64,000 nt of DNA, taken from contig CAZBEQ010000010.1 in the NCBI GenBank assembly GCA_964490975.1, forward strand, positions 1 through 64,000, written 5' to 3'. Positions 18,802-27,454 of the stretch are shown piece by piece. The stretch's first letter is position 1; each line of letters opens with the position of its first letter. A program made the position numbers and the translations under genes. The notes beneath the pieces are model-generated. The model saw only the letters and a program-made list of their open reading frames with translations. It made no database searches and was not told where the DNA came from. Source of the DNA: DTU013 sp964490975 (GTDB lineage Bacteria > Bacillota > Clostridia > Acetivibrionales > DTU013).

Positions 18802-20073
18802 TTATATTTCAAAATACTCGTCCCTTCCGGGGCCTACCGAGACATATTTTATAGGACAGTTGATATTGCGCTGTATGTAAGAAATATATTCCCGGGCCGC
18901 AGCCGGTAGCTTGTCAAAGCTCCTGCACTTTGATATATCACAGTTCCATCCTTCCAGATACTCATGTACCGGCTTCGCGCGCATAAGTCTTTCTCCTGAC
19001 GGGAAAGCCTCTGTGATCTGGCTATCAATATCGTAAGCCTTGCAGACAGGTATTTTGTCAAAGCAGGACAACACATCCAGCTTGGTAAGCGCAATACAGG
19101 TCGCGCCCTGCACGCGTACTCCATATCTGGAAGCGGGAATGTCGAACCCGCCTACGCGGCGCGGTCTTCCGGTCGCAGCTCCATACTCGCTGCCGGCTTC
19201 GCGAAGCAGATTGCCCTGTTCACCGAACAGTTCAGCTGTAAACGGGCCTTCTCCGACACAGCTGGAATATGCTTTCATAACACCGATGACAGATTCCAGC
19301 TTCTTATCCGGTATGCCTGCTCCAATCGGCGCATATGCAGCAATCGTCGAAGATGATGTCGTATATGGATATATGCCAAAATCGATATCGCGAAGAGCTC
19401 CGAGCTGTGCCTCAAACAAGATTGAACTGCCTCTGTCGCATACATTCCAGAGATATTCTGACGTATCGCATATATAATCCTTAAAAGGCAGGCCATACTT
19501 CTCAAGCCACTCCAGTATTTTCGAATATTCAAGCGCTTCGCTCTTGTATCCGTCACGGACAACAAGGTTTTTCCATTCTATTATCGCCGGCAGTTTCTTC
19601 CTGACACTATCCATGTCCAGCAGATCTCCCATACGAAATGACTTCTTCATGTACTTATCTGCATAAACCGGTGCGATACCACGTCTTGTAGAACCAAATT
19701 TCGCATCTCCAAGTCTGTCTTCTTCCAGTATGTCGAGCAGCTTATGGTATGGCATGCAAATTGTCGCCTTGTCGCTTATTTTAAGGTGCTCAGGTGTGAT
19801 TTCTATACCGGCATCCCTCAGCTTCTTAACCTCTCCGTATAAATGCTCCAGATCTATTACCATCCCCGGACCCATAACATTAACAGTCTTGTCTCTCAAT
19901 ATTCCGGACGGGAGCAGATTCAGTATGAACTTGCCCTTTTCATTTACAACGGTGTGTCCTGCGTTGTTCCCACCCTGATAACGCACTACTATGTCATAAC
20001 CTTCCGAAAGCAGATCCACCATTCTTCCTTTGCCTTCGTCGCCCCAGTTTATTCCAACTATGCCAGCAAGCAT
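18802..20073 (-). CDS. purA: Adenylosuccinate synthetase
   Basis: PurA joins IMP and aspartate, using GTP, in AMP synthesis. The 423-residue protein has the P-loop-like GINWGDEGKGR at residues 7-17 (most orthologs have K in place of the last R), the RYQGGNNAGHTVV segment, and ATGRPRRVGG in the GTP/IMP site. A GAGGAGG site precedes the start. It lies downstream of pyrG on the same strand, separated by a hairpin-rich gap, so cotranscription is uncertain. Confidence 0.97.
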   Translation of the reverse strand: MLAGIVGINWGDEGKGRMVDLLSEGYDIVVRYQGGNNAGHTVVNEKGKFILNLLPSGILRDKTVNVMGPGMVIDLEHLYGEVKKLRDAGIEITPEHLKISDKATICMPYHKLLDILEEDRLGDAKFGSTRRGIAPVYADKYMKKSFRMGDLLDMDSVRKKLPAIIEWKNLVVRDGYKSEALEYSKILEWLEKYGLPFKDYICDTSEYLWNVCDRGSSILFEAQLGALRDIDFGIYPYTTSSSTIAAYAPIGAGIPDKKLESVIGVMKAYSSCVGEGPFTAELFGEQGNLLREAGSEYGAATGRPRRVGGFDIPASRYGVRVQGATCIALTKLDVLSCFDKIPVCKAYDIDSQITEAFPSGERLMRAKPVHEYLEGWNCDISKCRSFDKLPAAAREYISYIQRNINCPIKYVSVGPGRDEYFEI

Positions 20074-20179
20074 TCAAGTGTCCTCCTCAATTAACCAATT
20101 CAAGTGTAAATAAAAGTCATACGTTAAAATTATATATTCATTTTTCTCATCCGTCTACTTATTAAACACTTCAGTAAAA

Positions 20180-20350
20180 AGAAAATTTTTCTGCTAAGCG
20201 TAATTTGCTTTGCAAATTACGCTTAGTAAAAAGATTTTCTTACCCAAGCATAAAATTTTCAAAGGAAATTCTTATGCTACTGTGCATTTCAACGAGGCAA
20301 TTGATATATTTGACGCCTCAGCTGTGTTTCAACGAGGGCTCGTCAATTAT
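20180..20350. repeat. Array of hairpins between pyrG and purA
   Basis: The 280-base gap holds several palindromes: a perfect 15-bp stem with a three-base loop (20195-20227; CTAAGCGTAATTTGC with its complement), an imperfect AGCATAA.../...TTATGCT stem (about 20248-20278), and two copies of TTTCAACGAGG (near 20287 and 20327). The last motif also occurs near dapF and dapL. They could end the pyrG message or shape the purA leader. Confidence 0.6.
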
Positions 20351-20354
20351 CGGG

Positions 20355-21953
20355 TTATTTTCGAAGAGCTGCTCCCACAAGTCCGAGGAAAAGCGGGTGC
20401 GGCCTGTTTGGTCTGCTCCTGAATTCCGGATGGAATTGTACCCCTATATTAAAATCGCATCCCGGTATTTCCACCGTTTCTACCAATCTGCCGTCAGGAG
20501 ACGTCCCGCTTATGACAAGTCCGTCTCTGGTGAACTCATCTCTGAAATCATTGTTGAACTCGTAACGGTGGCGGTGGCGTTCATTTATTATATCAGCCTC
20601 ATAGCACTTCTCCATAGCAGTCCCTGCTGTGATATGACAGGGATAACTTCCAAGGCGCAGTGTCCCGCCCTTGTCTATCTCATCAAACTGTCCGGGCATA
20701 AAATCAATAACCCTGTGTTTGCTGTTCTCGTCGAATTCACGTGAATTGGCATCGCTCCAGCCGAGAACATTCCTTGCATATTCAATGACAGCAATCTGCA
20801 TTCCAAGGCAGATCCCAAGGTATGGTACATTATTTCCCCGTGCATAACGGGCTGCGAGTATCTTTCCTTCTATACCTCTGCCTCCAAAGCCTCCGGGTAC
20901 GATCATGCCGCTGATCTTTGACAATACCTCGCTGTAGTTATCCTCATTCAGGCTTTCAGAGTCGATCCATTCTATCCTTATTTTCGCTCCATGCCTATAT
21001 CCGGCATGCCGTAGCGCCTCTGCGACTGACAAATATGCATCGTGCATCTGCACATACTTTCCAACGATACCGATGGACACCGTTTTTGTCCGTCTGTTAA
21101 TACTGTCTATGAGCGATTGCCACTCTCTGAGATCTGGCTGTGGTGCATCTATGCCAAGTTCACGGCAAACGATATCCGAAAAATGCATCTTTTCAAGCTT
21201 CAGCGGTACCTCATACAAAACAGGTGTCGTTACATTTTCTAAAACGCAGTCTGGTTTAACATTGCAAAAGCCTGCTACCTTTTTGAATATGCTTTCATCC
21301 GTGATAGGCTCGTCACAGCGAAGCACAATGATGTCGGGTTTTATTCCCATACCCTGAAGTTCTTTGACCGAGTGCTGCGTCGGCTTTGACTTATGTTCAC
21401 CTGAAGCCTTCAGGTATGGTACAAGTGTCACATGTATATACAACGCATTTCCTCTGCCAACTTCACTGCCAACCTGACGTATAGCCTCAATAAAAGGCTG
21501 GCTTTCAATGTCTCCCGCAGTTCCGCCTATTTCAGTTATTACGATATCAGCATTTGTTTTTCTACCAACGCTGTAAATAAACTCCTTAATTTCATTTGTC
21601 ACATGCGGTATTACCTGAACAGTGCTACCCAGGTATTCACCCCTGCGTTCCTTGCTGAGAACATTTGAATAAACCTTTCCTGTCGTCAGGTTTGAATATT
21701 TATTTAGATCTTCATCAATGAACCTTTCATAGTGTCCGAGATCCAGGTCAGTTTCCGCTCCATCCTCTGTTACATATACCTCTCCATGCTGATATGGACT
21801 CATCGTACCGGGGTCGACATTTATATATGGATCCAGCTTCTGTGCCGCCACTTTCAGGCCTCTTGTCTTTAGCAACCTGCCGAGCGACGCCGCAGTAATG
21901 CCCTTCCCCAATCCGGAAACAACACCGCCTGTTACAAAAATATACTTAGTCAT
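20355..21953 (-). CDS. pyrG: CTP synthase
   Basis: PyrG aminates UTP to CTP. The 532-residue protein has the N-terminal amidoligase domain (TKYIFVTGGVVSGLGKGI at the start) and a class I glutaminase domain. The glutaminase has the nucleophile Cys in LGICLGMQ (about residue 383) and the His-Glu pair in QFHPEF (about residue 517). AAGGAGG precedes the start. A 7-bp hairpin (21993-22020) lies in the leader, but the known CTP-sensing G-run attenuator is not evident. Confidence 0.97.
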   Translation of the reverse strand: MTKYIFVTGGVVSGLGKGITAASLGRLLKTRGLKVAAQKLDPYINVDPGTMSPYQHGEVYVTEDGAETDLDLGHYERFIDEDLNKYSNLTTGKVYSNVLSKERRGEYLGSTVQVIPHVTNEIKEFIYSVGRKTNADIVITEIGGTAGDIESQPFIEAIRQVGSEVGRGNALYIHVTLVPYLKASGEHKSKPTQHSVKELQGMGIKPDIIVLRCDEPITDESIFKKVAGFCNVKPDCVLENVTTPVLYEVPLKLEKMHFSDIVCRELGIDAPQPDLREWQSLIDSINRRTKTVSIGIVGKYVQMHDAYLSVAEALRHAGYRHGAKIRIEWIDSESLNEDNYSEVLSKISGMIVPGGFGGRGIEGKILAARYARGNNVPYLGICLGMQIAVIEYARNVLGWSDANSREFDENSKHRVIDFMPGQFDEIDKGGTLRLGSYPCHITAGTAMEKCYEADIINERHRHRYEFNNDFRDEFTRDGLVISGTSPDGRLVETVEIPGCDFNIGVQFHPEFRSRPNRPHPLFLGLVGAALRK

Positions 21954-21992
21954 AATACCTCCTTATACATCTATTATTCTTAACAGCACATA

Positions 21993-22020
21993 ACCGCATA
22001 CTAAACTAATAGAATGCGGT
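21993..22020. other. Short hairpin in the pyrG leader
   Basis: ACCGCAT pairs with ATGCGGT, about 40 bases upstream of pyrG. There is no minus-strand T-run. It could be part of a leader structure or an end signal for the glutamate synthase operon. Confidence 0.3.
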
Positions 22021-22052
22021 CTATGTTTTCTTTTATCAAAAAAGTTTTAGAA

Positions 22053-22067
22053 AGCCTTCTCCAGGCT
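22053..22067 (-). terminator. Weak terminator after the glutamate synthase operon
   Basis: AGCCT/AGGCT with a five-base loop is followed by TTTCT on the minus strand, nine bases beyond the last gene of the operon. Confidence 0.35.
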
Positions 22068-22075
22068 GATCTTAC

Positions 22076-22792
22076 TTAGTTCTGCACATACAGTTGTTTG
22101 TATGGATTATGGGTGTCCGGTGCCAGTACATGAAACTCTTTGTCTGTTATTGTTTCATAAGGGACATCAAAGAGCTGTGAAAATTCAGCCAGATATTTCC
22201 CGATCATCTCCATGTCAGAGCTGTCAGCTTTTTTGCTACTCACCTGTCTTGGCAGTCTGAGGCCTTTAATATCGCCCCTCAGATATATTTTCCCTCCATG
22301 CATGCCGGTTCCGCAGAAGTTACCTGCCACCGGTCCATTCCTGTCAAAGCCGAGTACTATAATAATGCCACCCGCCTGGTATTCGCCCAGAAAGCTTCCA
22401 CAGCTGCCTCCAATTACCATGACCGGCAGTTTTCCGGCATATGCCTTCATGTGGATACCTGCTCGGTAGCCCGCATTTCCCCTGATATATATTTCGCCTC
22501 CGCGCATAGCATAGCCGGCAGCATCTCCTGCATTTCCGTATACCACTATTCTGCCGTCATTCATAGTATCCCCGGCAGCATCCTGCGCATTCCCTCTTAC
22601 AGTGATATCAGCGCCATCCAGATATGCGCCAAGCGCATTTCCCGGGGTACCGTTTATGAGGATTTTCACCTTATCCATACCGCTTGCAATAAACCTCTGA
22701 CCGATACAATCATTGATAGTGACATCACTGCCGCTTTTTCTAATTTCCTCATTCAACGAACGATGGTCCATGCCTGCAGCGTTTATTATCAT
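22076..22792 (-). CDS. Glutamate synthase GXGXG-domain subunit
   Basis: This 238-residue protein corresponds to the C-terminal right-handed beta-helix (GXGXG) domain of glutamate synthase large subunits. Repeats such as GDAAGYAMRGGEIYIRGNAG and GTGMHGGKIYLRGD are plain. It is structural in the fused enzyme, holding the glutaminase and FMN domains in register. The ATG at 22792 has GGAG upstream and overlaps the end of the oxidoreductase gene. It is the last gene of a five-gene split enzyme operon. Confidence 0.9.
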   Translation of the reverse strand: MIINAAGMDHRSLNEEIRKSGSDVTINDCIGQRFIASGMDKVKILINGTPGNALGAYLDGADITVRGNAQDAAGDTMNDGRIVVYGNAGDAAGYAMRGGEIYIRGNAGYRAGIHMKAYAGKLPVMVIGGSCGSFLGEYQAGGIIIVLGFDRNGPVAGNFCGTGMHGGKIYLRGDIKGLRLPRQVSSKKADSSDMEMIGKYLAEFSQLFDVPYETITDKEFHVLAPDTHNPYKQLYVQN

Positions 22793-22793
22793 C

Positions 22794-24023
22794 TCAAACC
22801 ACTCCTCCCAGCTTCTGCAGCCTGTATTTTCTCGAAAAAGCCATAAGTGACGGCTTCTCACAAATAAGCTCAAAATCTATATCATAGAGAGGCACCTTGT
22901 TCTGTATCAACGATGTATATATTCCTGCCTTTTCTACATCGCCAACAAGTATATATCCCTTCAGCAGACCTTCTGCGTAAAAAAGCTTTTTATATGACCC
23001 GTCCGCATTTTTCTCGTAGCTATCTCCCGTGTAGCTTCCTGCAGTGATGATGTGGAGTCCGAAAAAGCTGATGGCATTCATTGGGATAGCTCGGTCGAAT
23101 CTTTTTTCTCCGCCTGCCATGTTTATTCCGGCACATTCTCCCTGCCTGTACGCATTCGGAAGCAATGCAAGCACCCGTCTCTGGCCGCATGATATATCAA
23201 AGCTCTCAGTACAGTCTCCCGCCGCAAATATGCCATCTATATCAGTCCTCATAAATTCATCCGTTACTATCCCGCGGCTGGTTTCACCACCTATATCACG
23301 TATGAGTGAAGTATTAGGCCGCACCCCGACAGCAAGCACCAGAATATCAAAATCCACACTGCTGCCGCTACTGAGGTATGCAGTCATTGCGTCAAAACGG
23401 CTGACACTTTGCCCTAGTATGAAGGATATATTGTTATTTTCAATATGTTTTTGCACCATCGCTGCAGAAGAATCATCCAATATACTGGAGAGTATTCTAT
23501 TGCTCAGGTCGACTATAGTAATGTTTTTCACACAACGTGCAATACCCTCGGCACATTTTAACCCTATTAGCCCGGCACCGATGATCAAAACACGCTTATC
23601 CTGACCCAGCACATCTTTGAGAGCAACAGCATCATCAAGTGACATAAAGCTGTATTTGCTACCTACGCTATCCAAACCTTCGAAATTTGGTATCAACGGA
23701 GTTGAGCCGGTTGCCGTGAGAAGTCTGTCATACGGTATCTGTGTACCGTCTTCAAGAAGTACTGTTTTGCTTTCCTTGCTGATGCCGGTGACATTACTGC
23801 CGAGTATTGTCCGACAATTATTTTTCTCATAAAAATCCAACGGACGGTATCTCATACGTTCAACATCTGTTTTCCCCTGTAGGAGATAGGATATGAGCGG
23901 TCTTGAATAGGTGTGGTATTTCTCGCTTGATATTACCGTTATTTCACCGGTCTGATCCATCTGCCTTATACCTTCGATAGCACCGACAGCAGCAGTACTG
24001 TTTCCTATGATCACATATCTCAT
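22794..24023 (-). CDS. FAD/NAD(P)-dependent oxidoreductase of the split glutamate synthase
   Basis: A protein of about 409 residues with an N-terminal FAD site (YVIIGNSTAAVGAIEGI), a central NAD(P) site (VLIIGAGLIGLKCAEG, about residue 146) and the late FAD motif GIFAAGDC. It resembles NADH-oxidase/nitrite-reductase-type reductases. It probably feeds electrons from NAD(P)H through the adjacent ferredoxin to the FMN subunit, replacing the usual GltD. An ATG two codons upstream is possible but too near the AGAGG site. Confidence 0.88.
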   Translation of the reverse strand: MRYVIIGNSTAAVGAIEGIRQMDQTGEITVISSEKYHTYSRPLISYLLQGKTDVERMRYRPLDFYEKNNCRTILGSNVTGISKESKTVLLEDGTQIPYDRLLTATGSTPLIPNFEGLDSVGSKYSFMSLDDAVALKDVLGQDKRVLIIGAGLIGLKCAEGIARCVKNITIVDLSNRILSSILDDSSAAMVQKHIENNNISFILGQSVSRFDAMTAYLSSGSSVDFDILVLAVGVRPNTSLIRDIGGETSRGIVTDEFMRTDIDGIFAAGDCTESFDISCGQRRVLALLPNAYRQGECAGINMAGGEKRFDRAIPMNAISFFGLHIITAGSYTGDSYEKNADGSYKKLFYAEGLLKGYILVGDVEKAGIYTSLIQNKVPLYDIDFELICEKPSLMAFSRKYRLQKLGGVV

Positions 24024-24029
24024 TGTCAT

Positions 24030-24458
24030 CTACCTCTCTTCATACACTATAGCCCCATTGGGACATCCCGCCACACACGCAGGAACTCCGGCATGGTTTT
24101 TGACACACAGCTCACACTTTTGCACGGCTCCGTTATCCGATGGAGAAATAGCCCCATATGGGCAGGACAGGATACATGTATAACAACTGACGCATCTGTC
24201 CTCATCCACCATTATTATACCGTCCTTTATCGAAAGCGCGCCCGTGATACAGCCCTTAACGCAAAGCGGTTCATCGCAGTGCCTGCAGGAAACTGCAAAA
24301 CATATGTCGTTGTTTTCCTCTATCCTGATCCTCGGGCGTATCTCCAGGTTTCTCAGTGCCAGAGCCATGTTCCTTTCTCCGGTATTGGCAAAAGCACAGT
24401 TATATTCACAAAGTCTGCATCCAAGACACCATTTTTCATTGACATAAACTCTTTTCAT
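24030..24458 (-). CDS. Polyferredoxin subunit (HycB/CooF-like)
   Basis: The 142-residue protein carries four cysteine groups able to hold 4Fe-4S clusters: CLGCRLCEYNC, CRHCDEPLCVKGC, CVSCYTCILSC and CELCVKNH...CVAGC. It looks like the electron-transfer subunit between the oxidoreductase and the FMN glutamate synthase. The ATG at 24458 has GGGAG upstream; a GTG three codons earlier is less likely. Genes on both sides are nearly contiguous. Confidence 0.88.
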   Translation of the reverse strand: MKRVYVNEKWCLGCRLCEYNCAFANTGERNMALALRNLEIRPRIRIEENNDICFAVSCRHCDEPLCVKGCITGALSIKDGIIMVDEDRCVSCYTCILSCPYGAISPSDNGAVQKCELCVKNHAGVPACVAGCPNGAIVYEER

Positions 24459-24463
24459 AAATC

Positions 24464-25969
24464 TCACTCCCCTGCGTGTGATATGCCGAGTATCCCGAGT
24501 TCCTTTTCATTGAGCCCAGTTCCTCTAAGCATCAGCCTGTTGCCCTTCAGCGCCTCGATGGAATTGATCCCCATGCCGCCCATAAGCTCTTTGATCTCAT
24601 GGTCCCATGCAGTCAGCAGATTCACAAGGCGCTTGCAGCCCATATCGGGATTGAGCCGTTTTACAAGCTCGGGCCGCTGTGTTGCAATGCCCCAGTTACA
24701 TTTTCCCATCTGACAGCTGCGGCAAAGATGACAACCCAATGCAAGCAGTGCACCTGTAGCTATATAAACCGCATCCGCGCCTAACGCAATAGCCTTGACC
24801 ACATCGGCGCTGTTTCTTATGCTGCCTCCGGCAACAAGAGAGACATTGTTTCTGATCCCTTCATCGCGAAGACGTGAATCAACACTTGCCAAAGCCAGTT
24901 CGATAGGTATGCCTACATTATCACGTATCCTTGTTGGCGCAGCGCCGGTTCCTCCTCTGAAACCGTCAATTGCGATTATATCCGCGCCGCTTCGTGCTAT
25001 ACCGCTTGCGATAGCGGCTATATTATGGACAGCCGCCACCTTTACAATAACTGGCTTTTTATATTGTGTGGCTTCCTTCAGTGAAAATACAAGCTGTCTC
25101 AGATCCTCTATAGAGTAAATATCGTGGTGAGGAGCAGGTGAAATGGCATCCGAGCCCTCAGGTATCATTCTCGTTTTGGAAATATCTCCGACGATTTTTT
25201 CTCCGGGCAGATGACCACCTATACCCGGCTTTGCGCCCTGCCCCATTTTTATTTCAATTGCCGCCCCTGCTTCAAGGTATTGTCTGTGAACTCCGAAGCG
25301 TCCGGACGCAACCTGCACTATTGTATTCTTCCCGTATTTGTAGAAGTCTTCGTGAAGCCCGCCTTCTCCCGTATTGTAAAAAATGCCAAGCTCGCTCGCT
25401 GCCCTGGCGAGGCTTTCATGCGCATTGTAGCTTATCGAGCCGTAGGACATAGCCGAAAACATAACAGGCATTGAAAGCTCCAGCTGCGGTGTCAGGTTGC
25501 ATTTGAGGCTTCCGTCCGGATTACGTTCTATCCTTTCCGGCTTTTTACCAAGGAACACTTTTGTCTCCATAGGTTCACGAAGCGGATCTATAGACGGATT
25601 AGTAACCTGGGACGCATTTATCAGTATTTTATCCCAATAAACCGGGTATTTTTCAGGATTCCCCATGGATGAAAGAAGTACACCACCGCTTCCCGCCTGC
25701 TTGTATATCTCCTTTATCGCCGACTGGTTCCAATTTGCGTTTTCCTTGAAGCAATGGTCACTTTTCACTATTTTCAAAGCCCTTGTCGGGCAGAGCGAAA
25801 CACATCTGTGGCAGTTAACACATTTTGATTCATCGCTGAGCATAAAATTTCCGTTCTCCACATAAGAGTGAACTTCATTTGCACACTGCCTTTCACATAC
25901 CCTACAGCGTATACAGCGGCTGTCGTTTCTTACAATTTCATAATCAGGATACATATAATCTACCGGCAT
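24464..25969 (-). CDS. Glutamate synthase FMN-binding subunit with N-terminal ferredoxin
   Basis: The 501-residue protein matches the synthase core of glutamate synthase, in which 2-oxoglutarate and ammonia form glutamate on FMN. The N-terminus adds two 4Fe-4S sites (CIRCRVCERQC and CVNCHRCVSLC). The core shows AIEIKMGQGAKPG, a lysine and glycine-rich IDGFRGGTGAAPT, and a CHLCRSCQMGKC cluster (about residue 420). This is the short split form otherwise typical of archaea and some clostridia. It overlaps the glutaminase gene by ten bases. Confidence 0.93.
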   Translation of the reverse strand: MPVDYMYPDYEIVRNDSRCIRCRVCERQCANEVHSYVENGNFMLSDESKCVNCHRCVSLCPTRALKIVKSDHCFKENANWNQSAIKEIYKQAGSGGVLLSSMGNPEKYPVYWDKILINASQVTNPSIDPLREPMETKVFLGKKPERIERNPDGSLKCNLTPQLELSMPVMFSAMSYGSISYNAHESLARAASELGIFYNTGEGGLHEDFYKYGKNTIVQVASGRFGVHRQYLEAGAAIEIKMGQGAKPGIGGHLPGEKIVGDISKTRMIPEGSDAISPAPHHDIYSIEDLRQLVFSLKEATQYKKPVIVKVAAVHNIAAIASGIARSGADIIAIDGFRGGTGAAPTRIRDNVGIPIELALASVDSRLRDEGIRNNVSLVAGGSIRNSADVVKAIALGADAVYIATGALLALGCHLCRSCQMGKCNWGIATQRPELVKRLNPDMGCKRLVNLLTAWDHEIKELMGGMGINSIEALKGNRLMLRGTGLNEKELGILGISHAGE

Positions 25970-27078
25970 TGCTCAGCACCTCCATCCAATGTCACTATAA
26001 CAGGCTCTCCTCCCGCAGGCGACCATATCCTTTCCAACTCCGGTTCCATAATCCTTATGGCACATTCCTCACTTGCGGCGTATACCATGTCGCCCTTTTC
26101 GGCTATGACCATGGAACGCAGCTTCAAGCGGTCATTCAGCGCCATCATCCCTCCGCTGAAGCCAAGCAGGATCGAAAATGGCCCGGTGATGAGAAGGCTC
26201 GAAAAGGCATTTCTTAGATACGTCAGCCTCTCTCTTTCCGCCGGCGGCTTGCTCTTGATAGTGCTCCAGAACGGTGCCGCAATTATGTTTGCAACTTCTG
26301 TCAAGGTCAGCTTCTGTTTTCTTACCAAATAGTCAATTATATAAGTTATAACCTCTGTATCTGTTAAAAGCGTACATTTGTAGCCATACATTTCTATAAA
26401 GCGACGGTTTGCATCATAGGAGGATATCTCTCCGTTATGCACTATGGAATAATCCAGCATCGAAAACGGATGGGCTCCCCCCCACCAGCCCGGAGTATTG
26501 GTAGGGTATCTGCCATGTGCAGTCCATGAGTAGCCCTCATATTCGTCAAGACGGTAAAAGACTCCAACGTCCTCAGGAAACCCAACGGCTTTGAACGAGC
26601 CCATGTTCTTTCCACTGGAGAAGACATATGAGCCCTTGAAGGTTGTGTTGATTCTGATCACAGCACGCACGACATATTCATCCTCATCGAGCTGGCTGTC
26701 GATCAGTTTATTATGGTGTGGCGTCACAAAATACCTCCATATGAGCGGCTCATCAGTGATCTTTTTAGTCTTCCGTATCGGTATCCTTGACAGGTTGATT
26801 ACTTCAAATGCCTTGTCAATATACTTCTCACACTCTTCCTTTGCGGCTGTATTATTGTAAAAAACATGAAGCGCATACAGATCCTTGTACTGCGGATATA
26901 TCCCGTAACCGGCAAATCCGCCTCCAAGTCCGTTTGACCTGTCATGCATGACTGTCATCGCTTTTATTATCCTCTCACCTGAGATGCTTTTCCCCGATCT
27001 GGAAAACAGGCCTGCAATGGCACATCCCGACGGTATCCTTATCTGTCCTTCTTTTTGAATCAAATCTTCATTTATCAT
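25960..27078 (-). CDS. Class II glutamine amidotransferase subunit of glutamate synthase
   Basis: This subunit of about 372 residues should release ammonia from glutamine for the FMN subunit. The candidate nucleophile Cys lies in IPSGCAIAGLF at about residue 19, not at position 2 as in classic N-terminal-nucleophile enzymes, so either a propeptide is removed or this branch differs. Typical downstream motifs are HGRYPTNTPG and HNGEISSYD. The ATG at 27078 was chosen because the 30 upstream codons run into the leader. It opens the five-gene operon. Confidence 0.88.
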   Translation of the reverse strand: MINEDLIQKEGQIRIPSGCAIAGLFSRSGKSISGERIIKAMTVMHDRSNGLGGGFAGYGIYPQYKDLYALHVFYNNTAAKEECEKYIDKAFEVINLSRIPIRKTKKITDEPLIWRYFVTPHHNKLIDSQLDEDEYVVRAVIRINTTFKGSYVFSSGKNMGSFKAVGFPEDVGVFYRLDEYEGYSWTAHGRYPTNTPGWWGGAHPFSMLDYSIVHNGEISSYDANRRFIEMYGYKCTLLTDTEVITYIIDYLVRKQKLTLTEVANIIAAPFWSTIKSKPPAERERLTYLRNAFSSLLITGPFSILLGFSGGMMALNDRLKLRSMVIAEKGDMVYAASEECAIRIMEPELERIWSPAGGEPVIVTLDGGAEQCR

Positions 27079-27115
27079 CACGGGATCCGTCCTTTCCTGT
27101 ACATTTTGTCTTATA

Positions 27116-27176
27116 AAATGACAATGACGCTCAATATGCAAATTATTGCTCTGCAAAATGAACGTCATTGTTCATT
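27116..27176 (-). promoter_or_regulatory. 5' leader hairpin of the glutamate synthase operon
   Basis: ACAATGACG (27121-27129) is complementary to CGTCATTGT (27163-27171), and the stem extends four more pairs past one bulge. The 3' arm also lies in a second inverted repeat, ATGAAC-GTTCAT (27158-27175). Both sit at the expected transcript start, so this could be an RNA stem, an operator, or both. Confidence 0.5.
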
Positions 27177-27180
27177 ACTT

Positions 27181-27209
27181 ACTATAAAACAAACGAAGTC
27201 ATGTGTCAA
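27181..27209 (-). promoter_or_regulatory. Promoter of the glutamate synthase operon
   Basis: On the minus strand TTGACA (27204-27209) and TATAGT (27181-27186) are 17 bases apart, about 100 bases before the first start codon. Motifs GTTTTGCA (27213-27220, 27286-27293) and ATGCAAATTA recur in this divergent intergenic region and may bind a shared regulator. Confidence 0.75.
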
Positions 27210-27331
27210 TGTGTTTTGCAACTTTTATAAATATTTCATGCAAATTAACCATTTTATAAAGTGATTCATGGCCTGTGCTTCGATTGTTTTGCATGAGTAG
27301 TTGTGAAGTCCTGCATATTTTAAAAAAACTA

Positions 27332-27361
27332 TTGACAGCCAATTTTTTAGTGATATATAAT
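27332..27361 (+). promoter_or_regulatory. Promoter of glnA
   Basis: TTGACA (27332-27337) and TATAAT (27356-27361) are separated by 18 bases. Transcription should begin near 27368, at the foot of a strong terminator-like hairpin. Confidence 0.75.
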
Positions 27362-27370
27362 ATCGTTATA

Positions 27371-27422
27371 AACGGCAAAGGTGCCGCGCAGATTTTTTCT
27401 GCAGCACCTTTGCCGTTTTTTA
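27371..27422 (+). terminator. Leader terminator upstream of glnA
   Basis: A perfect 14-bp stem (AACGGCAAAGGTGC with its complement, 27371-27384 and 27403-27416) with an inner GCAGA/TCTGC pair is followed by TTTTTTATTTTTTA. It lies between promoter and start codon, so it should stop most transcripts unless countered. ANTAR-type antitermination controls type III glutamine synthetase in other clostridia, but no two-hairpin ANTAR site is visible ahead of it here. Confidence 0.8.
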
Positions 27423-27454
27423 TTTTTTATCAGAATTGAAAGGAGCAAATAATT

